Below, in pieces: positions 1 to 8,873 of a DNA stretch of 64,000 nt (positions are counted from its first letter, which is position 1; each line of letters opens with the position of its first letter). The notes beneath the pieces were generated by a model. It saw nothing but the letters and a program-made list of their open reading frames with translations, was not told the DNA's origin and ran no database searches. Position numbers and translations under genes: made by a program. The DNA comes from Allobosea sp. (GTDB lineage Bacteria > Pseudomonadota > Alphaproteobacteria > Rhizobiales > Kaistiaceae), in the NCBI GenBank assembly GCA_017307955.1, contig JAFKFV010000009.1, positions 248,001-312,000 of the forward strand, written 5' to 3'.

Positions 1-1244
<1,244 letters not shown>

Positions 1245-1323
1245 GCTGGAGAGACCGCGCCTTAACACGGCGTTCACCAAGGCCAGCCCCCGCTGTTGCG
1301 ATGCAGCGGGGTGATGAACCGCC

Positions 1324-1341
1324 TTAGGAACCCGTTAGGAA
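1324..1341 (+). promoter_or_regulatory. TTAGGAA direct repeat upstream of diguanylate cyclase, possible CtrA-like site
   Basis: TTAGGAA occurs at 1324-1330 and again at 1335-1341, a period of 11 bp, about 60 bp before the diguanylate cyclase start. The spacing equals that of the CtrA box (TTAA-N7-TTAA), but each half has G in place of the last A. This could be a degenerate CtrA site or another operator. Confidence 0.25.
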
Positions 1342-1402
1342 TTCGCGTCCAGATTGTACCCGTCCGAGGGATTGGCAGGTCCCGCAGCGACGGTCGGGGG
1401 AC

Positions 1403-2431
1403 ATGAAGGACAGCGGTGAATTTCTGCGTAAGGCCAGTCTGGCCAGGGCGGCGCTCGCCGCGCTGGAGCGACACGACCTCGCGCCCGAGCCGCAGAATTA
1501 CGCGCTCTTCTATGCCTATGCTTCGGGAAGCGAACCGCTTCTGAAGGAAGCCATCGACGGCATCCTGCGCGAAGAAGGCGGGCTTTCTCGAGCCGATCTC
1601 TCGATGCTGTGCCGGGCCTTCCTGCGCGATCAGGCGCTGGGGCTCACGTGGCACGAACTCCCCTTCGAAGCTGCCGGCCCCGCCTCGACGCCGCCCGATG
1701 CGACCGCCAGCGCCGCCGCGGCGCTTGCCGCCGCCCATGCGGCAGCGACGCGCATCGGCAACCGCACCGCGACTATCGATCTCGTCCGCCGCCTCGTCGC
1801 CGCCACCCGCTCCATCGAGGAGCGCAAGCGGCTGATCGAGGAGGAACTCGCCCGCTCGCGCGCCGAACTGGATGCGCTGCAGGCCAGCCTCGACAATGTG
1901 CGCCACGAGACGCTCAACGACCAGCTGACGACCCTCGCCAGCCGGCGCCATTTCGACGCGACCTTCGAGCGCGCGATCGCCGAGGCGCGCGAAAGCGGGG
2001 CGCCGCTTTCGCTGCTTTTCACCGATATCGATCACTTCAAGTCGTTCAACGACCGCTACGGCCACCAGACCGGCGACCATGTGCTGCGGCTGGTGGCGCT
2101 CGCGGTGAAGCAGAATGTCCGCGAGCAGGACACGGCCTGCCGCTATGGCGGCGAGGAGTTCGCGGTCATCCTTCCCGGCACCAGCGCGGCGGAAGCGGTG
2201 GTGGTCGGTGAACATATCCGCACCGCCGTCATGAGCCGCGAGTTCCGCCGGCGCGCCAGCGGCGAAAGGCTGCGCCCGGTGACCCTCTCGATCGGCATTG
2301 CCAGCCTTCGCCCCGGCGATACGGCCTCCAGCCTCATCGAGCGGGCCGACAGCTGCCTCTACAAGGCCAAGAGCTTCGGCCGCAACCTCGTCGTTGCCGA
2401 AGACGAGTCGCCGCTGCGCGAGCGCGCCTGA
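1403..2431 (+). CDS. Soluble GGDEF diguanylate cyclase
   Basis: Makes cyclic di-GMP from two GTP. The protein has 342 residues and no membrane segment. Residues 1-80 form a helical sensory domain of a kind seen ahead of GGDEF domains in rhizobia. An Ala-rich linker and a predicted coiled coil (about 135-170) join it to the GGDEF domain (about 172-335). The active site reads GGEEF at 249-253. An RxxD inhibitory site (REQD, 240-243) sits five residues before it, so product inhibition is expected. FTDIDHFK carries the metal-binding Asp. The start has a G-rich ribosome binding site (GGGGG) a few bases upstream. The gene stands alone between a helicase and a DUF4287 gene. The input signal is unknown. 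Confidence 0.95.
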   Translation: MKDSGEFLRKASLARAALAALERHDLAPEPQNYALFYAYASGSEPLLKEAIDGILREEGGLSRADLSMLCRAFLRDQALGLTWHELPFEAAGPASTPPDATASAAAALAAAHAAATRIGNRTATIDLVRRLVAATRSIEERKRLIEEELARSRAELDALQASLDNVRHETLNDQLTTLASRRHFDATFERAIAEARESGAPLSLLFTDIDHFKSFNDRYGHQTGDHVLRLVALAVKQNVREQDTACRYGGEEFAVILPGTSAAEAVVVGEHIRTAVMSREFRRRASGERLRPVTLSIGIASLRPGDTASSLIERADSCLYKAKSFGRNLVVAEDESPLRERA

Positions 2432-2514
2432 GCAGAGGCCCTGCCCGATCCGGCTTGCGGTCCCGTTGGCCCGGCGCGAAGCTTGCGGCAATCGCATGAG
2501 GAGCATCGACCGAC

Positions 2515-2724
2515 ATGGCTGAGAAGCCTGTCAAGGGACCGGCGTCCTACTTCCCTTCGATCGAGAAGACCTATGGCCGGCCGATCGCCGAATGGCAGGC
2601 GCTGCTCACCAGCCGCATGCCGGCGAAGCATATGGAACTGGTCTCGTTCCGGAAGCAGGAGCACGGCATGGGCCATGGCCATGCCAATGCGCTGGTCGCG
2701 CATCTGCTCTCCGGCAAGGGTTGA
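2515..2724 (+). CDS. DUF4287 domain protein
   Basis: A 69-residue protein that I recognise as a DUF4287 domain. It has the YFPSIEKTYGRPIAEW opening and the MGHGHANALVAHLL ending typical of the family. It has no signal peptide or membrane segment and should be cytoplasmic. The family has no established function; relatives are often fused to or near DUF5655 domains. GAGGAG about ten bases upstream supports this ATG. It follows the diguanylate cyclase by 83 bp on the same strand and could be cotranscribed, but nothing in the sequence ties the functions together. Confidence 0.85.
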   Translation: MAEKPVKGPASYFPSIEKTYGRPIAEWQALLTSRMPAKHMELVSFRKQEHGMGHGHANALVAHLLSGKG

Positions 2725-2760
2725 GCGGGCCGCTTCGCGGCTACGCCGCAGGCATCCGAC

Positions 2761-3414
2761 CTAGAGACGCTTCAGCACCCAGCTCGTGAGATCGACCAGC
2801 ACCTGGTCGAGCGCCTGGTTGAGACCGGCGACGGCGGCGGGCGCCGTGTCGGCCGTGACCGGGACGCGGGCACGGAACACCTTGAAATCGACGACGCGGC
2901 CGTTGCGGTCGTTCATCAGGCGTGCCGAGATCTCGACATCCGCGACCATGCCGGAGCCATCGACGACGACGTTGAAGGTGCGGATATCGGTCAGCAGCTG
3001 ATAGTCGATCGACAGGCCCTCGCCCGGCCGGCCGACGGCATGCGCCTGCTTGGAGAGCTCGAAGGTCTCGATGATGCGCGCCTGCAGCACGTTCGGCAGC
3101 GTGTCGGGATATTGCGCGTCCGGGTAATAGGCCATCAGCGAGCCGCGCGAGACGACGACACGCTGCGTCGCGAGAATCTGCAGCGCCGTCGGCGCGGGAA
3201 TGAGAACCTGCGCGCGGCCCCCGCCGCCGACCTGGGGCAGGTTGCGCGGGCCGGTCAGGTCATAGGTGTTGGGCGGCGGCCTCGTGACCAGCGCGCTGAC
3301 GCAGCCGGCGAGCAGCGTGGCGAGCAGGACGGCGGCCAGCGCGCCGAACGGCAGTGATCGCGTCATCTTGGCCATCTTGGTCTGCCCTCGCGGTTGGCGG
3401 TGAGCCGCGGTCAT
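2761..3414 (-). CDS. ABC-type transport auxiliary lipoprotein of the Mla-like system
   Basis: A predicted lipoprotein of 217 residues. A hydrophobic stretch ends in the lipobox LLAGC, so Cys38 should be lipidated after signal peptidase II cleavage. The mature part resembles the PqiC-type auxiliary component (ABC_trans_aux) that pairs with MCE-domain transporters, where it may link the periplasmic MlaD ring to the outer membrane. The ATG overlaps the mlaD stop by four bases (ATGA), which favours this start and translational coupling. Internal ATGs at 3375 and 3366 would give a shorter n-region and also work. It is the last gene of the minus-strand operon beginning at 6769. Confidence 0.85.
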   Translation of the reverse strand: MTAAHRQPRGQTKMAKMTRSLPFGALAAVLLATLLAGCVSALVTRPPPNTYDLTGPRNLPQVGGGGRAQVLIPAPTALQILATQRVVVSRGSLMAYYPDAQYPDTLPNVLQARIIETFELSKQAHAVGRPGEGLSIDYQLLTDIRTFNVVVDGSGMVADVEISARLMNDRNGRVVDFKVFRARVPVTADTAPAAVAGLNQALDQVLVDLTSWVLKRL

Positions 3415-4781
3415 TTGCGGTTGTATTCCTTGACGGTCGGGTTGCCGAAGACGAAGCCCTGCGGATTGCTCTCGACGGAGTTCAGCGTGCGGTTGAACTG
3501 CGTCGTCGTGCGCTGCAGCTGGTTCACCAGCTGGTCGATATTGCGCAGGCCCGAGCCTGTGAAGTCGGCGATATTGGCCGAGATCGCATCGGCGCGGCCG
3601 GCAAAGGCGTCGGCCACCTTGCGGATCGACGCCGCCGCGGCCGCGGCCTCCTTGAAGAAGTTCTTGCTGTCCGGATCGTTCACGATCGCATCGGCACCGC
3701 CGAGGATGGAATCGAGCTTCTGCGAGGCGTCGTTGAGGCGGCCCATCAGCTGATTGGTGCTGCCGACGATCTGCTCGACCTGCGGCTGCTGCTTGCGGGC
3801 GAATGCGACGAAGTCGCGCGCGTCGGACACGGCGGCGCTCGCATCGGCGACGATCTTGTCGACATCGACGGTCGCGCCCTGGATGCGGCGGGCGACGGTG
3901 GCGACGTCCTGGATCGTGCTCTTCACCGCCTCGACCTGCACCGCGTCGATGATCTTTCGCGCCGAGGCGAGCGTCTCGCCGAGCTGCTCGGAGACGTCCT
4001 TCACGTTGGAGACGATCTGCGGGAAGGTATCGGCCGACTGCGCCAGCTTCTCGACCACCTTGTCGATCTGGTTGATGGCATCGGCGATCTTCGAGGGATC
4101 GACGGCGGCGAGGATCCCGTCCGCCTTGGCGACGAGGCCCTGCAGGTCGCCCGACAGCGACCCGACCTGCTTCGACAGCGCCGAGACATTGGCGAGGAAG
4201 TCGTTGATGCCGTCGGAATTCTGCGCCAGCGCGCCGGTGAACTTCTCGACATTGGCGAGCGTCGTCTTCACCGAGGGCTGCGCGTCGTCGAGGATGACGT
4301 TGAGCCGGTCGACGGTGACATTCGCCTTGTTGAGCAGGTCCTGCGCGCTGTTGAGGATCTCCGAGAGGCCCGAGCCGGACGCGACCAGCGTCGGGATCTC
4401 GGTGTCGTCGAAGATGCTCGGCAGGGTGGCGGTGCCGCCCCTCAGCTCGATCGAGGCGATGCCGGTCAGGCCCTGCACGCCGACGGTCGCCTTGGTGTCG
4501 GCCTTGATCGGCTGGTTGGGATCGACCGAGACCATGGCCTCGACCTGGTTCGGGTCCTGCGGGTTGATGCGCAGCGTGGTCACGTCGCCGATGCGGATGC
4601 CGTTGAAGAGCACCTGGCTGCCATTGGCGAGGCCGGTGACCGAGCCGGGAATGAGGATGCGGAGCGGCTTGCGCGTGCCGCTCTCGTCATAGCGCGCGAG
4701 CCAGTAGACGAAGGCGAAGCAGGCGACGATCACCGCCAGGGTGAACACGCCGATGGTCGCGTAGTTCGCGCGGGTTTCCAT
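3411..4781 (-). CDS. MlaD-family MCE-domain protein, substrate-binding subunit of lipid ABC transporter
   Basis: Periplasmic lipid-binding subunit of an Mla-type phospholipid transporter. Of 456 residues, the first 30 hold a single membrane anchor (IGVFTLAVIVACFAFVYWLA). The MCE domain follows (about 40-120), with the family pattern VLFNGIRIGDV and GLTGIASIELRGG. Residues 150-440 are long heptad-rich helices typical of the extended MCE proteins of alphaproteobacteria, much longer than E. coli MlaD (about 180 residues). It lies three bases after the ATPase gene and overlaps the lipoprotein gene by four, so it is operonic. The direction of lipid movement is not shown by the sequence. Confidence 0.92.
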   Translation of the reverse strand: METRANYATIGVFTLAVIVACFAFVYWLARYDESGTRKPLRILIPGSVTGLANGSQVLFNGIRIGDVTTLRINPQDPNQVEAMVSVDPNQPIKADTKATVGVQGLTGIASIELRGGTATLPSIFDDTEIPTLVASGSGLSEILNSAQDLLNKANVTVDRLNVILDDAQPSVKTTLANVEKFTGALAQNSDGINDFLANVSALSKQVGSLSGDLQGLVAKADGILAAVDPSKIADAINQIDKVVEKLAQSADTFPQIVSNVKDVSEQLGETLASARKIIDAVQVEAVKSTIQDVATVARRIQGATVDVDKIVADASAAVSDARDFVAFARKQQPQVEQIVGSTNQLMGRLNDASQKLDSILGGADAIVNDPDSKNFFKEAAAAAASIRKVADAFAGRADAISANIADFTGSGLRNIDQLVNQLQRTTTQFNRTLNSVESNPQGFVFGNPTVKEYNRK

Positions 4782-4784
4782 GCC

Positions 4785-5579
4785 TTACGCCTGCTCCTCG
4801 AGGCGGCGCGCACGGGCGCCGCGGAAGTATTTCTGAACCCATGGGTGATCGAAAGCGAGCATGTCCTTGATGGTGCCTTCGATCAGCACATGCCGGTCGC
4901 CCAGCACGGCGATCCGGTCGCACACCGTATAGAGGCTGTCGAGATCGTGCGTCACCATGAACACGGTGAGGCCGAGCGTGTCGCGCAGGGTCGCGATCAG
5001 CGCATCGAACTCCGCCGCGCCGATCGGGTCGAGGCCGGAGGTCGGCTCGTCGAGGAACACGATGTCGGGATCGAGCGCCAGCGCCCGCGCGAGGCTGGCG
5101 CGCTTGATCATGCCGCCGGAAAGCTCGGACGGCAGGCGGTCGGCCGCTTCCGGCGCGAGGCCGACGAGGTCGATCTTCAGCCGGGCCAGTTCCTCCATCA
5201 GCCGCGGCGACAGCTTCAGATGCTCGCGGATCGGGAATTCGACATTCTGCAGCACCGAGAGCGAGGAGAAGAGCGCGCCCTGCTGGAACAGGACCCCGAG
5301 GCGCTGGTCGATCTTGGCGCGGATCGCCGGCTCCGCGTCGTCATAGGGCTGGCCGAGGATCTCGACGGAGCCGGCGGTCTTCGCCTGCAGGCCGAGGATC
5401 GTGCGCAGGAGCACCGACTTGCCGGTGCCCGAGGCGCCGACGATGCCGAGGATCTCGCCGCGATAGACGTCGATGTCCAGATTCTCGAGGATCTTGCGCT
5501 CGCCGAAGCCGACGGTGATGCCGCGGCCGCGGATCACGGTCTCGCTCTTCACCGGCACCGAGGTCTTGCGCACCGCCAT
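4785..5579 (-). CDS. MlaF-like ABC transporter ATP-binding protein
   Basis: The ATPase that powers the Mla-type lipid transporter at the cytoplasmic face of the inner membrane. The protein has 264 residues. Walker A reads GASGTGKS, the signature is LSGGMIKRASLARAL, Walker B is IVFLDEPTSGLDP, and the switch His is in VTHDLDS. The GxxKR signature (LSGGMxKR) is characteristic of MlaF/Ttg2A rather than of other ABC families. The start lies two bases after the mlaE stop, so the ribosome binding site is inside mlaE and translation is probably coupled. It pairs with the permease upstream and the MCE protein downstream. Confidence 0.95.
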   Translation of the reverse strand: MAVRKTSVPVKSETVIRGRGITVGFGERKILENLDIDVYRGEILGIVGASGTGKSVLLRTILGLQAKTAGSVEILGQPYDDAEPAIRAKIDQRLGVLFQQGALFSSLSVLQNVEFPIREHLKLSPRLMEELARLKIDLVGLAPEAADRLPSELSGGMIKRASLARALALDPDIVFLDEPTSGLDPIGAAEFDALIATLRDTLGLTVFMVTHDLDSLYTVCDRIAVLGDRHVLIEGTIKDMLAFDHPWVQKYFRGARARRLEEQA

Positions 5580-5581
5580 GG

Positions 5582-6769
5582 TCAGTAGCTCACGGCGCTG
5601 AAATAGATGGCGAAAAGGCCGTCGACGACGATGACCATGAAGATCGCCTTCACGACGGAGGAGGTCGTGCGCGCGCCGAGCGATTCGGCGCTGCCCTGGA
5701 CGCGGAAGCCCTCCGTCGCGGCGATGATGCCGATGATGAGCGCCATGAAGGGCGCCTTGATGATGCCCACCCAGAAGGTCGAGACATAGACCGCGTCGCG
5801 CAGGCGCATGATGAAGGCGGAGGGCGGCAGGCCGACATAGAACCAGCTGACCAGCCCGCCGCCGACCAGCGCCGCGAAATCGGCGACGACCGTCAGGAGC
5901 GGCAGCGCGATCACCAGCGCCAGGATGCGGGGCAGCACCAGCACCTCGTTGACGTCGAGGCCGATGACGTCGAGCGCGTCGATCTCCTCGCGCATCTTCA
6001 TCGAGCCGATCTCGGCCGTGAAGGCGCTGCCCGAGCGGCCAGCGATCATGATGGCGGTGAGGAGCACGCCGAGCTCGCGAAGCACGAGGACGCCGACGAG
6101 ATCGACGACATAGACCTCGGCGCCGAAGGGCCGCAGCTGGAAGGCGCTCTGCTGCGCGATGATGGCGCCGATCAGCAGCGACATCAGCGAGATGATGGGC
6201 ACGGCGCGGAGGCCGGCGCGGTCGATATGGAACACGACCGAGGTGATGCGGAAACGGCTCGGATTGACGAGCGCCTTCAGGAAGCCGACGGCGACGCCGC
6301 CGAGAATGTTGAGGCCGGCCTCGGCGTCGGAGACGGCGCCGTACATGCCGCGGCCGATGCCTTCGAGCAGCTCGACGACGACGCTCTGCCGCTTCTTCGG
6401 CGGCGGCAGCTCGCGCTCGGCATCCTTGAGCGCGGCCAAAAGGCGCATGACATTGTCGGAGCCGCCCTCGACGCTGACCTCGACGCCCTTGGCTCCGATC
6501 TCGCGCTCGAGCCGCGTGATGAGCCAGCCGCCGGCAGTGTCGATATGGTCGATGTCCGAAAGATCGACGGTGACGTTGCGATCAGCGGCGGAGACTGCCT
6601 TCTCGATTTCGCTTTCGAGCGCGCTGGCGCTGGCAAGAGTCCACTCGCCGCGCGGCACGAGTCGCAGCTGGCCGTCCGAATCGCTCGCTTCGAGATGCGC
6701 CGCTGCTTCAGCCGCCACGACCATTACCGGTGTCGAACCCTCTTGCGGCCGTGACCCGCGGGCAGCCAT
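5582..6769 (-). CDS. MlaE-family permease fused to an N-terminal STAS domain
   Basis: Inner-membrane permease of the Mla-type system. The 395-residue protein starts with a STAS domain (about 20-115, including VTVDLSDIDHIDTAGG), the module that is the separate protein MlaB in E. coli. The MlaE permease (about 130-395) then has five to six membrane segments and the family pattern GRSGSAFTAEIGSMKMREEIDAL. This STAS-MlaE fusion is common in rhizobia. No MlaC or MlaA gene lies nearby. The first ATG (6769) has no clear ribosome binding site, and an internal ATG at 6724 would also leave the STAS domain intact. It is divergent from dgcN across 97 bp. Confidence 0.93.
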   Translation of the reverse strand: MAARGSRPQEGSTPVMVVAAEAAAHLEASDSDGQLRLVPRGEWTLASASALESEIEKAVSAADRNVTVDLSDIDHIDTAGGWLITRLEREIGAKGVEVSVEGGSDNVMRLLAALKDAERELPPPKKRQSVVVELLEGIGRGMYGAVSDAEAGLNILGGVAVGFLKALVNPSRFRITSVVFHIDRAGLRAVPIISLMSLLIGAIIAQQSAFQLRPFGAEVYVVDLVGVLVLRELGVLLTAIMIAGRSGSAFTAEIGSMKMREEIDALDVIGLDVNEVLVLPRILALVIALPLLTVVADFAALVGGGLVSWFYVGLPPSAFIMRLRDAVYVSTFWVGIIKAPFMALIIGIIAATEGFRVQGSAESLGARTTSSVVKAIFMVIVVDGLFAIYFSAVSY

Positions 6770-6866
6770 TGTGATGCTGTCCGCTCACCAAGCTTCCCGA
6801 CCCAAGTCCACCTAGTGGCATGGGCAGTGGAAGGACGGCAAGCGTCCACTGAAAGGAACCTTCGCC

Positions 6867-7883
6867 ATGCAGATCGTCACACCGTACCTGTTGTTTTTGG
6901 GTGACGTTCCCGATGCCCTCGCGGCGAAGACGGCGCTCGGCATCGTCGACTGGCGCCCGGAATGGTGCATCGGTCAGTTGCGCCTTCCCGGCTGCAAGGC
7001 CGATGCCGGCATTCCCGACCTCTCGATCGCCGCGGCGAAGGCGGCCGGCGTGCGGACCATGATCGTCGGCGCGGTGAATGCGGGGGGCGTTCTGCCGGAG
7101 CACTGGATCGCCTCGATCGTCGAGGCGCTCGATGCGGGCCTCGACGTGGCGAGCGGGCTGCACACGAAGCTCGGCGACATCCCGGCGATCCGCGAGGCGG
7201 CGGAGCGCAATGGCGCGCAGCTCTTCGATGTGCGCCATTCGAGCGAGCGCTTCCCCACCGGCAAGGGCACCAAGCGGACGGGCAAGCGGCTGCTGACCGT
7301 TGGCACGGATTGCTCGGTCGGCAAGAAATACACCGCCCTCGCCCTCGAAACCGCGATGCGCGCCGCCGGCTTCGACGCCGATTTCCGCGCCACGGGGCAG
7401 ACCGGCGTCTTCATCTCCGGGCGCGGCGTCGCCATCGACGCGGTGGTGGCGGATTTCATCTCCGGCGCCGTCGAATGGCTTTCGCCCGCCGCCGCTGCCG
7501 ATCACTGGGACCTCGTCGAGGGCCAGGGGTCGCTGTTCCACCCCTCCTTCGCCGGCGTCTCGCTCGGCCTTCTGCATGGCGCGCAGCCTGATGCCTTCGT
7601 CGTCTGCCACGAACCGACGCGCACGAAGATGCGTGGCGTGCAGCATGCCCTGCCCTCGATCGAGGATGTGATCGACCTCACCATCCGCTGCGGCAGCCTC
7701 ACCAACCCGGCCATCCGCTGCGTCGGCATCGCCATCAACACCGCGGCGCTCGACGATGCCGCCGCGACGGCGCTGCTCGCAGAGACCTCGGCGCGGCTGT
7801 CGCTGCCCGCCGTCGATCCGATCCGCACCGGCGTGGCGCCGATCGTCGCCGAGATCGGCCGCGTCTTCGGCAAGGCGGGCTGA
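6867..7883 (+). CDS. dgcN: DUF1611 protein, likely D-glutamate N-acetyltransferase DgcN
   Basis: Predicted first enzyme of the DgcN-DgcA D-glutamate pathway, which acetylates D-glutamate before racemisation. The 338-residue protein matches the DUF1611 family. A Rossmann-like N-terminal part covers about 1-125, followed by a P-loop-like motif GTDCSVGKKYT (146-156) and a C-terminal domain containing DLVEGQGSLFHPSFAGVSLGLL. AAGGA nine bases upstream supports the start. The gene is followed after three bases by an enolase-superfamily racemase, the partner expected for this pathway. The DgcN role comes from family knowledge and gene pairing. The older label is simply DUF1611, and a peptidoglycan-peptide recycling role is an alternative. 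Confidence 0.82.
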   Translation: MQIVTPYLLFLGDVPDALAAKTALGIVDWRPEWCIGQLRLPGCKADAGIPDLSIAAAKAAGVRTMIVGAVNAGGVLPEHWIASIVEALDAGLDVASGLHTKLGDIPAIREAAERNGAQLFDVRHSSERFPTGKGTKRTGKRLLTVGTDCSVGKKYTALALETAMRAAGFDADFRATGQTGVFISGRGVAIDAVVADFISGAVEWLSPAAAADHWDLVEGQGSLFHPSFAGVSLGLLHGAQPDAFVVCHEPTRTKMRGVQHALPSIEDVIDLTIRCGSLTNPAIRCVGIAINTAALDDAAATALLAETSARLSLPAVDPIRTGVAPIVAEIGRVFGKAG

Positions 7884-7886
7884 GCC

Positions 7887-8873
7887 ATGGCGCTGCGCAA
7901 GCTCTCCGTCGCCGTCGAGCGGTGGCCGATCGCCGGCAGCTTCGTCATCTCGCGTGGCGCGCGCACGGAAGCGACGGTGGTCGTGGCGACCATCGAGGAA
8001 GACGGCCATGTCGGGCGCGGCGAATGTGTGCCCTATGCCCGCTATGGCGAGACCGTCGATGGCGTCGTCGAGACGATTCGTTCGCAGGGTTTCGCGATCG
8101 CCGGCGGCATCGACCGCGCGGGCATCGGCGCGACGCTGCCGGCCGGGGCGGCACGCAACGCCATCGACTGCGCGCTCTGGGACCTCGAGGCGAAGCTCGC
8201 CGGAACCTCGGTCGCCGCTGAGATCGGCCTCGCGGCGCCGCATGCGCTGGAAACCGCCTATACGCTCAGCCTCGGCACGCCCGAGAGCATGGAAGAGGCC
8301 GCGCGCGTGGCCGCGGAACGGCCGCTGCTCAAGGTGAAGCTCGGCGGCGAAGGCGACGATGCTCGGATCGCCGCCGTGCGGCGCGGTGCGCCGAAATCGC
8401 GGCTCATCGCCGACGCCAACGAGGCCTGGCCCGTCGAACAGTTCGACCGGCTGATGCGCGCCTGCGCCGCCGCCGGCGTCGAGTTGATCGAGCAGCCGCT
8501 GCCGGTCGGCGCCGACGACATCCTGCGCTATGTCGAGCGCACGGTTCCGATCTGCGCCGACGAGAGCCTGCACGAGGCGGCGGATTGCGCGCTGCTCGCC
8601 GATCGCTATGACGCGGTCAACATCAAGCTCGACAAGACCGGCGGCCTCACCGAGGCGCTCGGCGTCGTCCGCGCGGCGCGGGCCGAGCATCTCGCGGTCA
8701 TGGTCGGCTGCATGGTCGGCACATCGCTCGCCATGGCCCCGGCCGTGCTGCTGGCGCAGGACGCCGACTATGTCGATCTCGACGGGCCCCTGCTCCTGGC
8801 GCGCGACCGCGACCCGGGTCTCGATTATCGCGGCAGCCGCGTCAGCCCGCCCTCGCCGGCGCTCTGGGGCTGA
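7887..8873 (+). CDS. dgcA: Enolase-superfamily racemase, likely N-acetyl-D-glutamate racemase DgcA
   Basis: Likely racemises N-acetyl-D-glutamate to the L form. It belongs to the dipeptide epimerase branch of the muconate-lactonising group. In its 328 residues the acid-base lysines are in KVK (149-151), the magnesium ligands are D176 (ADANEAW), E202 (IEQPLP) and D225 (CADES), and the second lysine set is in NIKLDKTGG (245-253). The C-terminal barrel carries GCMVGTS. All catalytic residues are present. It starts three bases after dgcN and is surely cotranscribed. L-Ala-D/L-Glu epimerase is the main alternative; pairing with dgcN favours DgcA. Its last 49 bases overlap the convergent MFS gene. 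Confidence 0.85.
   Translation: MALRKLSVAVERWPIAGSFVISRGARTEATVVVATIEEDGHVGRGECVPYARYGETVDGVVETIRSQGFAIAGGIDRAGIGATLPAGAARNAIDCALWDLEAKLAGTSVAAEIGLAAPHALETAYTLSLGTPESMEEAARVAAERPLLKVKLGGEGDDARIAAVRRGAPKSRLIADANEAWPVEQFDRLMRACAAAGVELIEQPLPVGADDILRYVERTVPICADESLHEAADCALLADRYDAVNIKLDKTGGLTEALGVVRAARAEHLAVMVGCMVGTSLAMAPAVLLAQDADYVDLDGPLLLARDRDPGLDYRGSRVSPPSPALWG

Noticed and set aside
1289..1312. Hairpin after the helicase gene as a terminator
   Set aside because: CCCCGCTG/CAGCGGGG pairs well, but no T-run follows, so I do not list it as a terminator.
3354..5588. Open frame of 744 codons on the plus strand across the Mla operon
   Set aside because: It is antisense to three genes with clear motifs. 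Its Asp/Arg/Leu/Gly-rich product has no domain. Long antisense frames are expected at this GC content.
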